Position numbers and translations under genes: made by a program
Assembly (NCBI GenBank): GCA_004369085.1
Contig: ML210313.1
Span: forward strand, 1-64,000
Direction: 5' to 3'
Length of the DNA stretch: 64,000 bases
Source of the DNA: Coprinopsis marcescibilis
Lineage: Eukaryota > Basidiomycota > Agaricomycetes > Agaricales > Psathyrellaceae
Shown: positions 12,456 through 24,334 of the stretch, piece after piece
How positions within the stretch are numbered: the stretch's first letter is position 1
Layout of the letters: each line of letters opens with the position of its first letter
Notes under the pieces: generated by a model
Databases searched by the model: none
The model's input: the letters and a program-made list of their open reading frames with translations, nothing else
Told to the model about the DNA's origin: nothing

Positions 12456-13812
12456 TCATGGTAATGATGTTTCTGATTTCTTCACGGCCTTATCCACTCC
12501 CCCCCTTTCCCTCTGACACCGCTCGCATTGACAGGTGAAGAACCATTCTCCCTCCAATTCCGCATTCCGCTTCTCCAAGGTCGACTCCGCAGACACATCA
12601 ATGTAGCTCGTGCACAATTCTTCCCCTGCGGCCACGTCCCTCATCGTGTAGAACATGAGCGAACGTCCTTCACGTTTCTTCACAATGGTCGGTTCGCAAT
12701 CTATGTTGGAAAGCTCAGTTCAGCCTCACACACCAACGTCTGTACTCCTGAGACCCACCGTGGTTGAAGTAAGCACCGAAGACAAACATTCCCCAGCCCA
12801 ACATCTCGCAATCCACATCGTCCTCAGCCTGCTCCCAAATCCCAAAGACATTGCTATGGTCTCTGGCGAGTATGTCCCGAACCACGTTTGAGTTGGATAC
12901 CAAACCCAGTAGCACACCCCCAAGAGAAGACGCCTCGATGGGCGGACCAGATGGTCCAGAGGTACTGGATATGATATATTTCACAAAACCGTACACCCGA
13001 ATGAAGGAAGCCAGCAACGATGGTCGCGATCGGATGTTATCGAGCTCGAGTACTTGTAGTTCGAGGAGGTCATTCCAAGACCCGATGTTGAAGGCACTAT
13101 CATTACGGTCCCCCGATGAGCTCGTTTCTGAAGATGAGGGTGCGGAGGGCATCGCTTGGAACGTTCGAGTGAAAAGTCCGTCCAAAATGAACCTCGCGGA
13201 ATCAGCTTCGAATTCGGTGAGGAATACGCCGTTGTCAGACGAGACGGAACTTCGACCCAGCTCCCTCAGAGCAGAAAGAATGGTTTTCGGCTTGGAAAAC
13301 GTCTCCTCTGCCAACCTCCAAGCCTCTTCCATGTTCTCTTTGGTAACATCCCCACCTGATAAAGTTTGTAGATGTAACGACAGATTGGTGGAGAATGTCG
13401 TAAATCTGGATGCATTGGTTGATTTCGCCAGACCAGCGGTTTCCTGCGTGACAGTTTTCTCGAAGTTAGAATGAATTTGCAGCCATGAAAGCGCTTTTGC
13501 CGTCCCAGGATCCTGGTAATTCCTCTCCCAGGTGTTCAAACAGTCGTCGGTGCAGAAAACGATCGGAGGAGCCGAATTCTTGTTGCCAGTGTCGAATTTG
13601 GTATCCCATTTCCGCTTGCCGTGTTCGAATGAATAAGAAAAGCACCACCCGCAGACTTCCTTGCGGAATTTGCGTAAAATAACACTTGAGTACGGTGCTG
13701 CGCATTTCAAGACCAGGGTCCCCTTGGTGATATCTTGCTTGGCGAAAGTGCTTCTGCCCCCATAAACCGTCGGTAGCACCTCGAACAGAGAGCATTCAGG
13801 CGAATCGGACAT
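12456..13812 (-). CDS. SET-domain protein (SET6/SMYD-like lysine methyltransferase)
   Basis: Two exons (13812-12759 and 12700-12456) give 432 residues. The N-terminus (YGGRSTFAKQDITKGTLVL) resembles the start of a split SET domain. It is followed by a Cys-rich stretch (CGWCF, then CTDDC) like a degenerate MYND or post-SET insert. The catalytic half is at the C-terminus: YFNHDCEPT, which corresponds to the NHSCxPN motif, then GEELCTSYID and a post-SET CQCERC. The intron falls inside the NH-D-C motif, and the choice of the gtgggt donor restores it exactly. The protein probably methylates lysines on a histone or another protein using S-adenosylmethionine. The substrate cannot be read from sequence. 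Confidence 0.88.
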
Positions 13813-14425
13813 ACCGGAATCCAGGTGGTAGGGTGATAGAAGAAGGAACGAATCCGACAGACTCGAGAGAGAAATATTTTAAACTCGTCGCGACCACAAT
13901 GGTCGCGGCCGATCAGCAGTGAATAATCTTATAATTATCATATCTTAACGGATTTGGTAGTCCAGCCCCTAATGCTTTCCGGTCAGCCAGGATCTGATCG
14001 GCGAAGGATGCCATTCCATTGTCCAAGAATGTGGCATGTAGTGGTGTGAACTAGGAGAAGGCCCAGATCGGGTAGAATTTTGTCTTAGGAGTCTGGGCTC
14101 AGCGCTCAGCATCGAGGATCCAATCCTATGGGGTACCAACAACGTTCCGCCCGCCTACAACACGTGAAGACCCAGACGTACTACAGCGGGTCAATGTAAC
14201 TCGTTAGGGTGTCGCTCTACTAGAGTCTAACAGCTTTTTTTTGGCGGACAAGCGTAACAGTGAGTCGCTTGGCTGTTAGGCGAGCTAGGCATGGCTTCAG
14301 TCCCCTGCAACACCTAACTAATATTCCCTCCGTCTCTCACAATCGGGTTTCCCTTGAACAAGAATTCAGGGCCTTTTTCGGGTAAATGATATACAAATTA
14401 TTTCTCTACTGCGTGTGTCCTCCAT
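13813..14425. other. Intergenic between SET gene and TPI
   Basis: About 600 bp holding the SET gene promoter and the 3' end of the triosephosphate isomerase transcript. No gene is seen. Confidence 0.6.
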
Positions 14426-15447
<1,022 letters not shown>

Positions 15448-15932
15448 GATCTACAATGACATTCGTTAGGCATCGCGGACAACAAGTTGACTAGGCGTAT
15501 ACCATAAATCACTTACAAAGTAGATGAGTGTTCTGGACAAGAGTTATCATCCATCGACGGACTATATTGCAGATCGGATATGCGCGAGTCCAGGCGTGGC
15601 TGATACAGAAAAAGATAAGATTGGTTAAATCAGATTAGATTAAATGGATCAAATGGGCGCTTACTTCGGACAGTCTTTCTTGCACAGTCGGGGGAATTGT
15701 GCTTTGGAAGCCGCTAAAACCGTCAAAAAAACCATCTCATGAGATCGTATGCTTGAAACCGGAAAGCAAATCTGTTGAAAGCAATTTGAAAGCACGATAT
15801 TAGGTACAATACATCGAGTTAACCCCGGGACTACACACTTACATACAACGAGAGAATTGGATTAAAATTACAGAATACAACTCTAAAAGCAACGCGACAC
15901 AGTAGCCCGTTTATACAATGTCCGGGTTTTGT
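15448..15932. other. TPI leader and F-box gene 3' end
   Basis: About 480 bp with no coding frame. It probably holds the TPI promoter and untranslated leader, and the 3' end of a transcript from the right-hand neighbour. Confidence 0.5.
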
Positions 15933-17801
15933 TTAAGAAAGCTTGGAAGAGATCCATGATGAACAAGAAACATAGAGCGACCTCTGGGTATCCTGCGGTG
16001 ACGTGGCTGGTGTCGAGATGACGGCATTGGTCGTCGAAACTGAGACGGTGGGCAAGTGTGCCCTCATCGCCGCGGGCTTTGGGGTCGGTACGGCGATAAC
16101 TGGGACATCATGCTTCCGTACCGGCATGGACACAATGTTGGAACGTCCGGGATATGATGGAGGTGGGACTGCGACTCCTGAGGTTTCAGCATCTCCCATG
16201 GAACCGGCGTGGATAAGGCCGCATAGTCTCTCATGCTTTCTTGCTTCGTTGATGAACATGCCTGTTCCTGCGCCTCCATGTCTTGGTGGGAACTGTGGTG
16301 TTGCAGCTTGGGGGAACGATCCAGTTGGGGAAACGCCAATAGCATATCCGTCACAGCCTCTGGTACTCGCAGCATATACCCGTTCGACCGGGTTACTTGG
16401 CAGTGCTCGAGCTTGAGTGGCAACGGCGATTGCTCCAGTAGACGTTGACCGGACCATGCCCGAATTTGGGCCATTGGGGCGCGACCCTGCCCCCCAATCT
16501 CCGCCAACGGTTACAGCCTTTCCACCACCGCCCAGCAGGACAATCCGCTGCAATGCGTCGTTCCTGCTCATCCGCAAGATCGCCTCGTTCCACACCGAAG
16601 GTAGATGAGTCGTCAGTGTGTGCAAGCAAGGGCGGGTAGAGAGAGCCTGCGTGAATGAGGCAATCGGGCCTGCTTGTTCCATGGGGTTGGTTGGCGATGA
16701 TGGCGCAGAAGATGTCGGTGCTCGCCTCGATCCTGCTGCTGCAGTATCGTCACTCAATCTGAAAGCGATGTGTGCGGTTTCCAGAGCATCGGCGCTTTCG
16801 ACGACTTTGGAGAGAGCTCCGATGACCATCTTCGCCCTCTGATGGGTAAGGTAGACGTTCTGCGGCTTCTTTAGCACCATATGCTTCAATGCCGATGACC
16901 CATTCTCAGCCAAGGCCAACAGCCCTTGACAAAACTCCTCTGCATCCGCATCCTGTGTTGGCCCGGTCATCTGACCGTTAGTACGTCCTGGCTGCACCGA
17001 GGCTCTGATAGGTGGCAATTGGCCTTGATGGGGCTGTTGTTGCTGATTGGGGACGAACGGTGCGACATCGATCGTGATTTCGAGTGACTGCAGCGCCACG
17101 AATGTCCATCGCTCATCCATCACCAAATCCAGCCTTCCTTTCCCTTTGCTCTGATTTGATACCGGTGCACCAGTAAACGAGTTCGCCGCAGCGATGATCC
17201 TCAACACATCCCCTACGCCTTGCCAAACCCCTGTGACGACCAAGTGGCGAATCCATCTCGCTCGTTCGGGGTAGCTCCGTAAACTCCCCTCCAACAGCTT
17301 TTGGGTTTGTGATCGAGAGGTAAGTGTGAGGCTTCGGTACAACAATGGCAATCCTATCCGATGGAAGAGGCGAGAAACAAGGAGAGGGGTGGACAGACAA
17401 TGTATGCTTGAGGCTGAGTTTAGGCTGGATGAACGCGATCTTGATGACGAGGATGGCATGAGGTGATATGAAGAAATAGGTTCTGTCGAACGCGAAGGCA
17501 CTGGGAATCCTGGCGAGGATGGCCTGGAACGAGTAGGGGATGCCAGCGGCGTATCGTTTGGTGTTGCGTATGTCGAGTTGGCTGGGCTTCCACATGGTGT
17601 CCCTCGTTTTGAGTTGGCTGGGCTAACGGATGGACTAGCTGATGGGGATGGGTACGGAGATGTGGCATGCGGAGATGGAGAATGCTTCGCAGCGATGAGG
17701 TTGGCGATGCATTCGTCGAGTACTCGTTCGAGGAGTTCTTCAGGGAGGCTGGCAAGAGTAGTGGTGTTGTTCTTCATCGTTGTAGGAGTGGAAGGTGACA
17801 T
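15933..17801 (-). CDS. F-box-like protein with a Ser/Pro-rich insertion
   Basis: A single uninterrupted frame of 622 codons starts at the ATG 17801. Residues about 15-35 (LASLPEELLERVLDECI) look like the first helix of an F-box. The matching second half (LLVSRLFHRIGLPLLYRSL) comes only around residue 140, after about 105 residues of Ser/Pro-rich low-complexity sequence. After it come segments typical of agaricomycete F-box proteins (RARWIRHLVVTGVW), and the C-terminal third is again disordered. F-box proteins recruit substrates to SCF ubiquitin ligases. This role is inferred from the split motif only. No leucine-rich repeats are clear. Confidence 0.75.
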   Translation of the reverse strand: MSPSTPTTMKNNTTTLASLPEELLERVLDECIANLIAAKHSPSPHATSPYPSPSASPSVSPANSKRGTPCGSPANSTYATPNDTPLASPTRSRPSSPGFPVPSRSTEPISSYHLMPSSSSRSRSSSLNSASSIHCLSTPLLVSRLFHRIGLPLLYRSLTLTSRSQTQKLLEGSLRSYPERARWIRHLVVTGVWQGVGDVLRIIAAANSFTGAPVSNQSKGKGRLDLVMDERWTFVALQSLEITIDVAPFVPNQQQQPHQGQLPPIRASVQPGRTNGQMTGPTQDADAEEFCQGLLALAENGSSALKHMVLKKPQNVYLTHQRAKMVIGALSKVVESADALETAHIAFRLSDDTAAAGSRRAPTSSAPSSPTNPMEQAGPIASFTQALSTRPCLHTLTTHLPSVWNEAILRMSRNDALQRIVLLGGGGKAVTVGGDWGAGSRPNGPNSGMVRSTSTGAIAVATQARALPSNPVERVYAASTRGCDGYAIGVSPTGSFPQAATPQFPPRHGGAGTGMFINEARKHERLCGLIHAGSMGDAETSGVAVPPPSYPGRSNIVSMPVRKHDVPVIAVPTPKPAAMRAHLPTVSVSTTNAVISTPATSPQDTQRSLYVSCSSWISSKLS

Positions 17802-20639
17802 GATGTAGTGTGATTGTGCGTGCGGATGAGGTTTTTATGAGGTTGGCTATGAAACTGCACGCTCGGTGGTCACTCCTAGGGAAGGCAAAGTTGGGGAAGG
17901 TTTCGTCAACGAGTTGCCTCCTGTGTTTCACTTTATTTGCCTGGAGGAAGAGACAAAGCTGGAGGTGAGGCAATCAGAAAGGGCTGTGTAACGACAACGT
18001 AAAAACGTGCTTACTTTTCAAGTAAATGTATTGCCCGCGATACGAATTTCGTGGTAGGAAATGTCTGGACTGGCCGGAGTTTGAATGACGAGAATCTTGC
18101 GTCGTAGGTGGCTGTTGAAAGGAATAAAGGTCGAGTTCTTGCTCAAGGGGATCCCAGGGATGGCGAAGGAGGAAGGCGAACGGCAGGTAATGCGGACCTA
18201 GCAGTGGGACTGCAAGATTTAACTTGCTTATATAGTTTGGAACAATTGATTCGAATGGCGACTAGACCAGTGCTGGGCTAGTTTATTATCGGTTGGTGGA
18301 AGATACCCCGGCGGTCGTAGTTCTAATCTCTGTTGTTGATTGAATCGACCCGATGATCACAGCCCACCACACGAGACTGAAGGCAAGAAGTGACGAGATG
18401 GGTACAGGATGGAGATAACAAGCTCGGCGGTTACTCCGTTCGTCTGGACCTTCAGATCTTGAGTAATATCTGAGTTTTGAGAAGCGTGGACGAATTGAGC
18501 GATGGGAGATTTGTTGGTATGGTATGGATCTGTGACAGATGCTAGGAGGGAACGCCTCGGAGTCGCACAGTGACAAATGGAGAGTAGGAGGGGACAAAAG
18601 GAAAACAATGTGGATCGCTAGGCTTCTGGCGGTCCGAGAATGGACTATGCGTCGAGGATAGTGAGGATGGCTATGCAGGCGGCGACCAACACAATTGGTG
18701 GCGAATAGGGAAGAGTAATTCGCCTGGGGTTAACCTCTGTGCGGTGCTGGTATGGGCGTGCTGACAGCTGCGAAAGACTTGTTTCTTGATGGGTGGGATG
18801 AATGATGGACAGGGAGGTCCTGATAGCCCAAGATTTAGCCGGCTGAGAGACGACGAAGGGAATGTGAAGAGGAGTGCGGAATTGAAGGGTGGTTGGTAAT
18901 ATGCAGAAAGGGATTGTCACTGAGGAAAGGGTTCAAATACCATGTCAGTCTAGATCATACTAAGGTTTGCACTGATTTAAGGAGAAGAAGATGGCACTAG
19001 CGATGATATTCCCATGATCATGAAGAGAGAAAAAAAAATAACGAGGGAATAACGTAGGCATTCTGGAAGGCAGTAAGGGTCTGAGGAGGAACCATTCAAG
19101 AGATGACATGGACACCAGAAAGATTAAGACGCCGAGAGTCCAGTGTGTCCACGGGAAAAATAAAGGGACGTTTAAAGCAGAGAACGGCAAGCAAAGCAAC
19201 TTACCACGCAAGTGACACCTGTTCTTAACAGCAAGGGCTTTTAAATTCCTGTCCAATTCTACCCCTGGCAAGAAGACAGCGGGTGATAAGGAGCGTAGTG
19301 GTGCTTGAACGATGGAAACGAGTGGCGAGCAAAGGAAAGTTTGCAAGTCGCAGCTGTACTGGCCAGCTAACGTCTGCGAAAGGAACAGTGGTGCTTCTGT
19401 TTTTCCGAGGCGCTTAGTATGGCTCTCCACGAATTTTCCGTCGCCTGTCAATCTGTTTGAAAACGCGTCACAGGCGTATCAACCCCACCGGTCGCACCTG
19501 CAAAAAGATGCTACCAAGTTTATTAGTTGCGTTAGCGAGACTTCGATGTCGAGGATAATACGGTGCTAACCTCCTTATTAGGCTTTATATCCTTTACAAG
19601 TAACACGCCTCGTCAGATCCAAGACTTGACAACCACGAGGGCTATGCAATGACCAGCGCGTTGGGCGATATACAACCGAGTGGAGTTTAGATCGTTACAC
19701 GACTTGTCAAGGCGAATCTGAGCAAAATCTGGGTTTATCCTCTCGATTGTCCGAGCTGTCCTGGGTTTGAGCTTTCCACGTCGCTGGTTGAACGGTCAGC
19801 GAGATCCAAGCATAGTAGGGGTTACTGCGGCTAGTGCATTACCTTGTTTGATGGCTGATGAAGTCTCGACTGAATCTGCAACGTGCAGTCACAATTCTTG
19901 ACGAATTGACCTGGGGAATTCAGAAGAGATAAACTGAGGATGAAGTGGGGAGGAAAGAAGGTCAGAAAGCAAACCCTACAATTACGTTTACCTTGCGATT
20001 GCGCTTTGAACAAATCCAGTTCAGCTCCGCAAAGGGCGCTTTCTCACAAATTTGATCGTCGACATGTCACCAAATTGAACACTGCCAGGCCCTGGACTAA
20101 CGTTGTCTTCTGACCACCATGACACACTCTGGCGCTTCTTGTTTTTCTTGTCTTGAAACCGTTCTTGGTCTACATTTCACCTGTATGGCTCGTACTTGCT
20201 AGGCAAAGCTGGACACGTATCCTCTCAGTCTGCCGTTGCGCAGCCCTAGCTGCCAGCAAACGAAATTCCGATTCTGGATCTCTGAACTGCTTCTCCTATC
20301 GTAATTTTGGATTCTGGAAAGCCTGATGACTTTGTGATGACTGGTGCATACTGCTTATCCATCATACTCTGATCCCCGACAACCTGGAGCCGTTAGGCTC
20401 TTGTCTTCAAGTTGGCACTCCGCATCGACTTGTCGCCGATGCTTGAGGCTTTGGCCACCTCCTGCGGAGATATCTCAGCGAGTCACATTGCCTTCGAACC
20501 CCTGTCCTTGTCTTCGCTGTCCGTACTGTCACCACCGTCTGAAGAGGAACTTAGGTTTCCCCAGTTTCTCCACGTGCGTCTGACAACAGTACGACATCCC
20601 AGATCTCAGTATTCTCTCCGGCGGTGGAGATCTCAAATC
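17802..20639. other. Intergenic, no supported gene
   Basis: About 2.8 kb of GA-rich then mixed sequence. Frames on the minus strand at 18286-19451 have random-looking composition. No repeat or RNA gene was recognised. Confidence 0.45.
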
Positions 20640-21945
20640 CCAGAACAATCAATTGGCATGTTCCCCCTCTTTTTCCGCTCTCCATGGAGTATACTAAAAG
20701 TACTCACTAAGACACCTATACTCAGATCAGTTCTCGAAATTTTCTTCCCAAGATGGTGCACAACATTTTTCAATGAATGATACGACTTGCCGCTCTAGGT
20801 ATGCGTCCCGGGAACCGAAGTCACGGCATTCATTTGAGGCCACCAGACAGGTCACTAGTGTGTGGTATGAATACCGCTTAATTTCAGTATGACACGACGC
20901 TCATGTAGGACAAATGATCTTCAACCTGTCTGGACACCTGTGCTGACTTCGGGGTTCAGAGGACGCAAAGGAGCACGTACCTATGTACAGCCAAGTGCAG
21001 TGCCCAGTGGTCATGGTTTTGTGGCGTCAAAGATCGTGACGTTATCTCTCCTGCCGTTGGTTCCCCGCCCAAGTCCTCAGTCCACACAGCCTGAATTTCG
21101 TAAAGGTTAACTTTAATTGAGCTCTGATTCCGATGCTGCTTGTTCGACACCACCTTGCCCTGGCGTTCGAAAATCCCGTGGCATGCAATATTGGTAACCA
21201 TAGGTATGTATGTATATGCGAGTCGACATGTGTCGCCACGACAGGCATTCAGCTCATAATCTAGGCAATGTCTGCAGTCAGGTGCCGCTGTCGAGCATAC
21301 TCTGGTTTCAGAAGATTGACCGTGTGATTATGATGTTTTCCTATCTCGGATTGAAGCATGTTGCTATCTAGTTAGCACACAATCATCGACCGCACAGTAC
21401 TCACTTGGTGTTGGTCGACTCATGCTCAAAACTAGCTATAGGCGTTGTCGATCAGGCCGATGATCATCTGGAACCATCACTCGATGCTCTGGCAGCAACT
21501 TGAAGCCTGCAATTCTTCCATCCTTGAGCTCTCGAGCCGTGGCTGAATGAAGTATTGCCCTTCTACCATATGTATTGAAGCAACTAATACCCGCTAGCAT
21601 GGCTCTCGAGTGTCTTGGTGAAATTTTCGATTCATTAATTTGACTACTACGCCATGGTTCTACAATTCCCAGCTATAAGTCTACCACATATCGACCCTAG
21701 GTTCTGGTACCCTCCGGAGCTAAGATACCCGGGCCCATGCTTAGTCCATTTCGTCCCAATACGCATCCATGAGTTCTCGAAGGACAAGTTCGTCCAAGGC
21801 TTCTGCGTAAGTATCTCCCTCAAAGACATCCGCGAAGTCTTCGGTCAACTCTCTTTGACCCAGGCCTTGCTTCCTTGCTCTCCTCTCCAAGATCTTTAGG
21901 TTAGGGAAGCACTTGTAGACACCCGGAATGCAAGTTTTCACAATT
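20640..21945. repeat. Segmental duplication, left copy
   Basis: Nearly collinear with 22860-24120. Shared landmarks include agatggtgcacaacattttt (20752 and 22999), gaccggaccag-like spacer text, attgaagcatgttgctatc and the block from aattaatttgactactacgc through the C-terminal exon of the secreted-protein gene. Point differences and small indels are scattered, so the copies are not recent. The left copy stops within exon 2 of the gene, so it lacks the signal-peptide exon. Confidence 0.85.
21741..21895 (-). pseudogene. Relic of exon 2 of a small secreted protein gene
   Basis: Reads ERRARKQGLGQRELTEDF, later YAEALDELVLRELMDAYWDE and a stop. It matches exon 2 of the intact gene at 23916-24334 at most positions. 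Relative to that gene, a segment of about 37 bp covering the splice acceptor and the Lys-rich start of exon 2 is deleted, and no exon 1 lies upstream. It cannot encode a secreted product as it stands. Confidence 0.8.
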
Positions 21946-22037
21946 TCAGGGGTTCACACCTTGGTGTGTTACTGTGGGATATTGGACAAAGAATTCATAG
22001 CTCGCGTTCTTGTCACCAACCACCGACAATCTGTACG

Positions 22038-22799
22038 ATGGCTCAGCTGATTCGCTCTGCTAAGTCCGGCAGCGATTGGACAAACGCTGACCTCCTCGCA
22101 TACAACATCTCCATCACTCCAACCTCCCCAGCAGTTTTTTTCCGTTCCGATGAGAGCCATCGCTGGACCATCTTGATTCCACCATCCTCACCTCACCTAC
22201 CACGGAAGACCCTACCCTCTCAGAGTCCACTGCAGATTACCTAGGGTACCTTGATCTCGCTACTCACGCCACCCAAGAGAGTGCCACGGCGACTCTGAGG
22301 CTCCTGGGCTTCAATGCACGACACACAACTGTGGCCACCGCTACATCATACCCCTCAATATCTGTGGCGAGGCTCGCGCGGCTCAAACAGACGTATGCAT
22401 CATCTATCGTCCACCACCATACTGCTTGTGCTCGTCGAGGATAAGACACTCTTTAACAAGACCAACGCTGAGGCGCCGGTTGTGGCAGAGGCAATCGCGG
22501 CTTTCTAATTTAACAACACAAAGCGCGCAGTGAGGGGACAACCCGTCCTAGAGGTTATGACCATACCCTGCATCACCATGTTTGGCCCCACCCCCACATT
22601 TTACCTCGTCCCTGTCACAAGGGAACTGAGCGACGCTGTTATGACCGCTCAGTATCCAACATCGGAAACTCGGGTTTTGAAGTACGTCACTGTTGCGGCT
22701 CATCAAAGGCGAATTAGCGATGGAATGGCCGATCCGGAATTCCGAAAGCTTGCTCTCAAACGCTTTCTTGCATTCAAGAGTCTTGCAAAGAGCTACTGA
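22038..22799 (+). pseudogene. Decayed member of a multicopy agaricomycete protein family
   Basis: Starts MAQLIRSAKSGSDWTNADLL, then continues across frames: YLGYLDLATHATQES, TLRLLGFNARHTT, RYIIPLNICGEARAAQTDVC, LLVLVEDKTLFNKT, EAPVVAEAIAAF, a TAA stop at 22506-22508, FNNTKRAVRGQPVL, MTIPCITMFGPTPTFYLVPV and EFRKLALKRFLAFKSLAKSY. From memory, this matches a repeated family of unknown function widespread in Agaricomycetes; I cannot name a domain accession. At least two frameshifts (near 22136 and 22415-22430) and the nonsense codon show it is dead. It lies exactly between the two copies of the segmental duplication. Confidence 0.75.
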
Positions 22800-22859
22800 C
22801 AGCAGTTTGTGGCTCAGCCCTATATTTAGAACGTATAATCGGCCAACCAACGGAGTCCT

Positions 22860-24120
22860 AGAACAACCAATTCCGGTATTGGAAAACAGGCACGTTCCCC
22901 CTCTTCTTCCGCTCTCCATGGAGTGCGTACTAAATTACTTGCTATCTCGAGCTAAGACACCTATACCTAGAGCAGTTCTCGAAATTTTCTTTCCGAGATG
23001 GTGCACAACATTTTTCGCAGAATGGTACGACTTGCCGTTCTAGCCTGTATACGTCCCAGGAACCGAAGTCACGACATTCATTTTGGCCACCGGACAGGTC
23101 ACTAGTGTGTGGATATGAATACCGCTTAATTTCAGCGTGACACGACAGTCGTCTCATGCAGGACAAATGATCTTCAACCTGTCTGGACACCTGTGCTCAC
23201 TCCGGGATTCAGAGGATGCAAACGAGCTTCAAACAGTTGTCAGTGGTCGAGGTTTGTGGGATCAAAGATCGTGACGTAGTGTTCCCCTCCCGAGCTCCAA
23301 ATTCCGTAAATGTTTGTAACTCTAATTGAGCTTTGATTCCGACGCTGCCTGTTCAACACTACATTGCCCTGGCGTTCGACAATCCCGTGACATGCAATGT
23401 TGTGTTGGTAACCATAGGTGTGTATTCACAAGTCTACATGTGTCGCCACGACAGACATTCAGGCAATGTGCAGTCAGGTGCCGCTGTCGAGCCTACTCTG
23501 GTTTCAGACCCTGTGACTATGCCATTTTCCTACCTCGGATTGAAGCATGTTGCTATCGAGTTGTAGTATACCATCATCGATCGCACAGTATCACTTGGTG
23601 TTGGTCGTTTCATGCTCAACTTGAAGTATAGTAGGCGTTGACGATCAGACTGACGATCATCACTGGAGGCTAGTCCAACTTGAAGTTTGCGGCACCCTTG
23701 AAGGCTCAAGCCGTGGTTGAATTAAGCATCCCCTTTCCAGCCTATGTGTTGAAGCAACTAATACCCGCTAGGACGGTTCTCGAGTGTCTTGGTGAAATTT
23801 TTCGATTCATTAATTTGACTACTACGCCATGCTTCTACAATTCCCAGCTCTAAGTCTAACACATATCGACTCAAGGTTCTGATACCCTCCGGAGCTAAGA
23901 TACCCGGGCCCATGCTTAGTCCAGTTCGTCCCAATAAGCATCCATGAGTTCTCGAATGACAAGTTCGTCCAAGGCTTCTGCGTAAACGTCTCTCTCAAAG
24001 ACATCCGGGAAGTCGTCGGTAAACTCTCTCTGAGCCATGGCCTGCTTCCTCGCTCTCCTCTCCGAGATCTTTTTCTTGAAAAAGCTGGCAATTGGTCTAT
24101 TGCGTAGATTAGGTTAGAAA
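22860..24120. repeat. Segmental duplication, right copy
   Basis: The right partner of the segment at 20640-21945. It contains the downstream flank and the second exon of the intact secreted-protein gene, which runs from 24334 to 23916 on the minus strand. Confidence 0.85.
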
Positions 24121-24334
24121 GCACTTGCGCAGGTGACGTTTGGACTTACGGTCCGACTGATGTTGCAACTCCCAATGCCGCTCCGATCCACGGCTCACGG
24201 GAGTCAAGCAACTCCGCGCCTTCAACGGGAGCACGGGCGGCAAACTCTTGCTCAACTTGCTGAACAATTGGTAGTGCCATCGAAGAGACGGCAACGAGGC
24301 CGGTGAAAATAACGGAGGTGGAGATTCGGACCAT
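23916..24334 (-). CDS. Small secreted protein with a Gly/Ala-rich hydrophobic segment
   Basis: Two exons (24334-24150 and 24096-23916) encode 121 residues. Residues 1-20 (MVRISTSVIFTGLVAVSSMA) are a signal peptide, likely cut before LPIVQQ. A short propeptide-like stretch follows, then a Gly/Ala-rich hydrophobic segment (IGAALGVATSVGP) running into a Lys cluster (FFKKK), a basic stretch (ERRARKQ) and an acidic C-terminus ending DAYWDELD. The family is not known to me. It resembles the 222-residue protein at 26338-27125 in layout: signal peptide, hydrophobic segment plus KKK, acidic tail. A TATA-like element on the minus strand lies near 24480. Confidence 0.75.
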
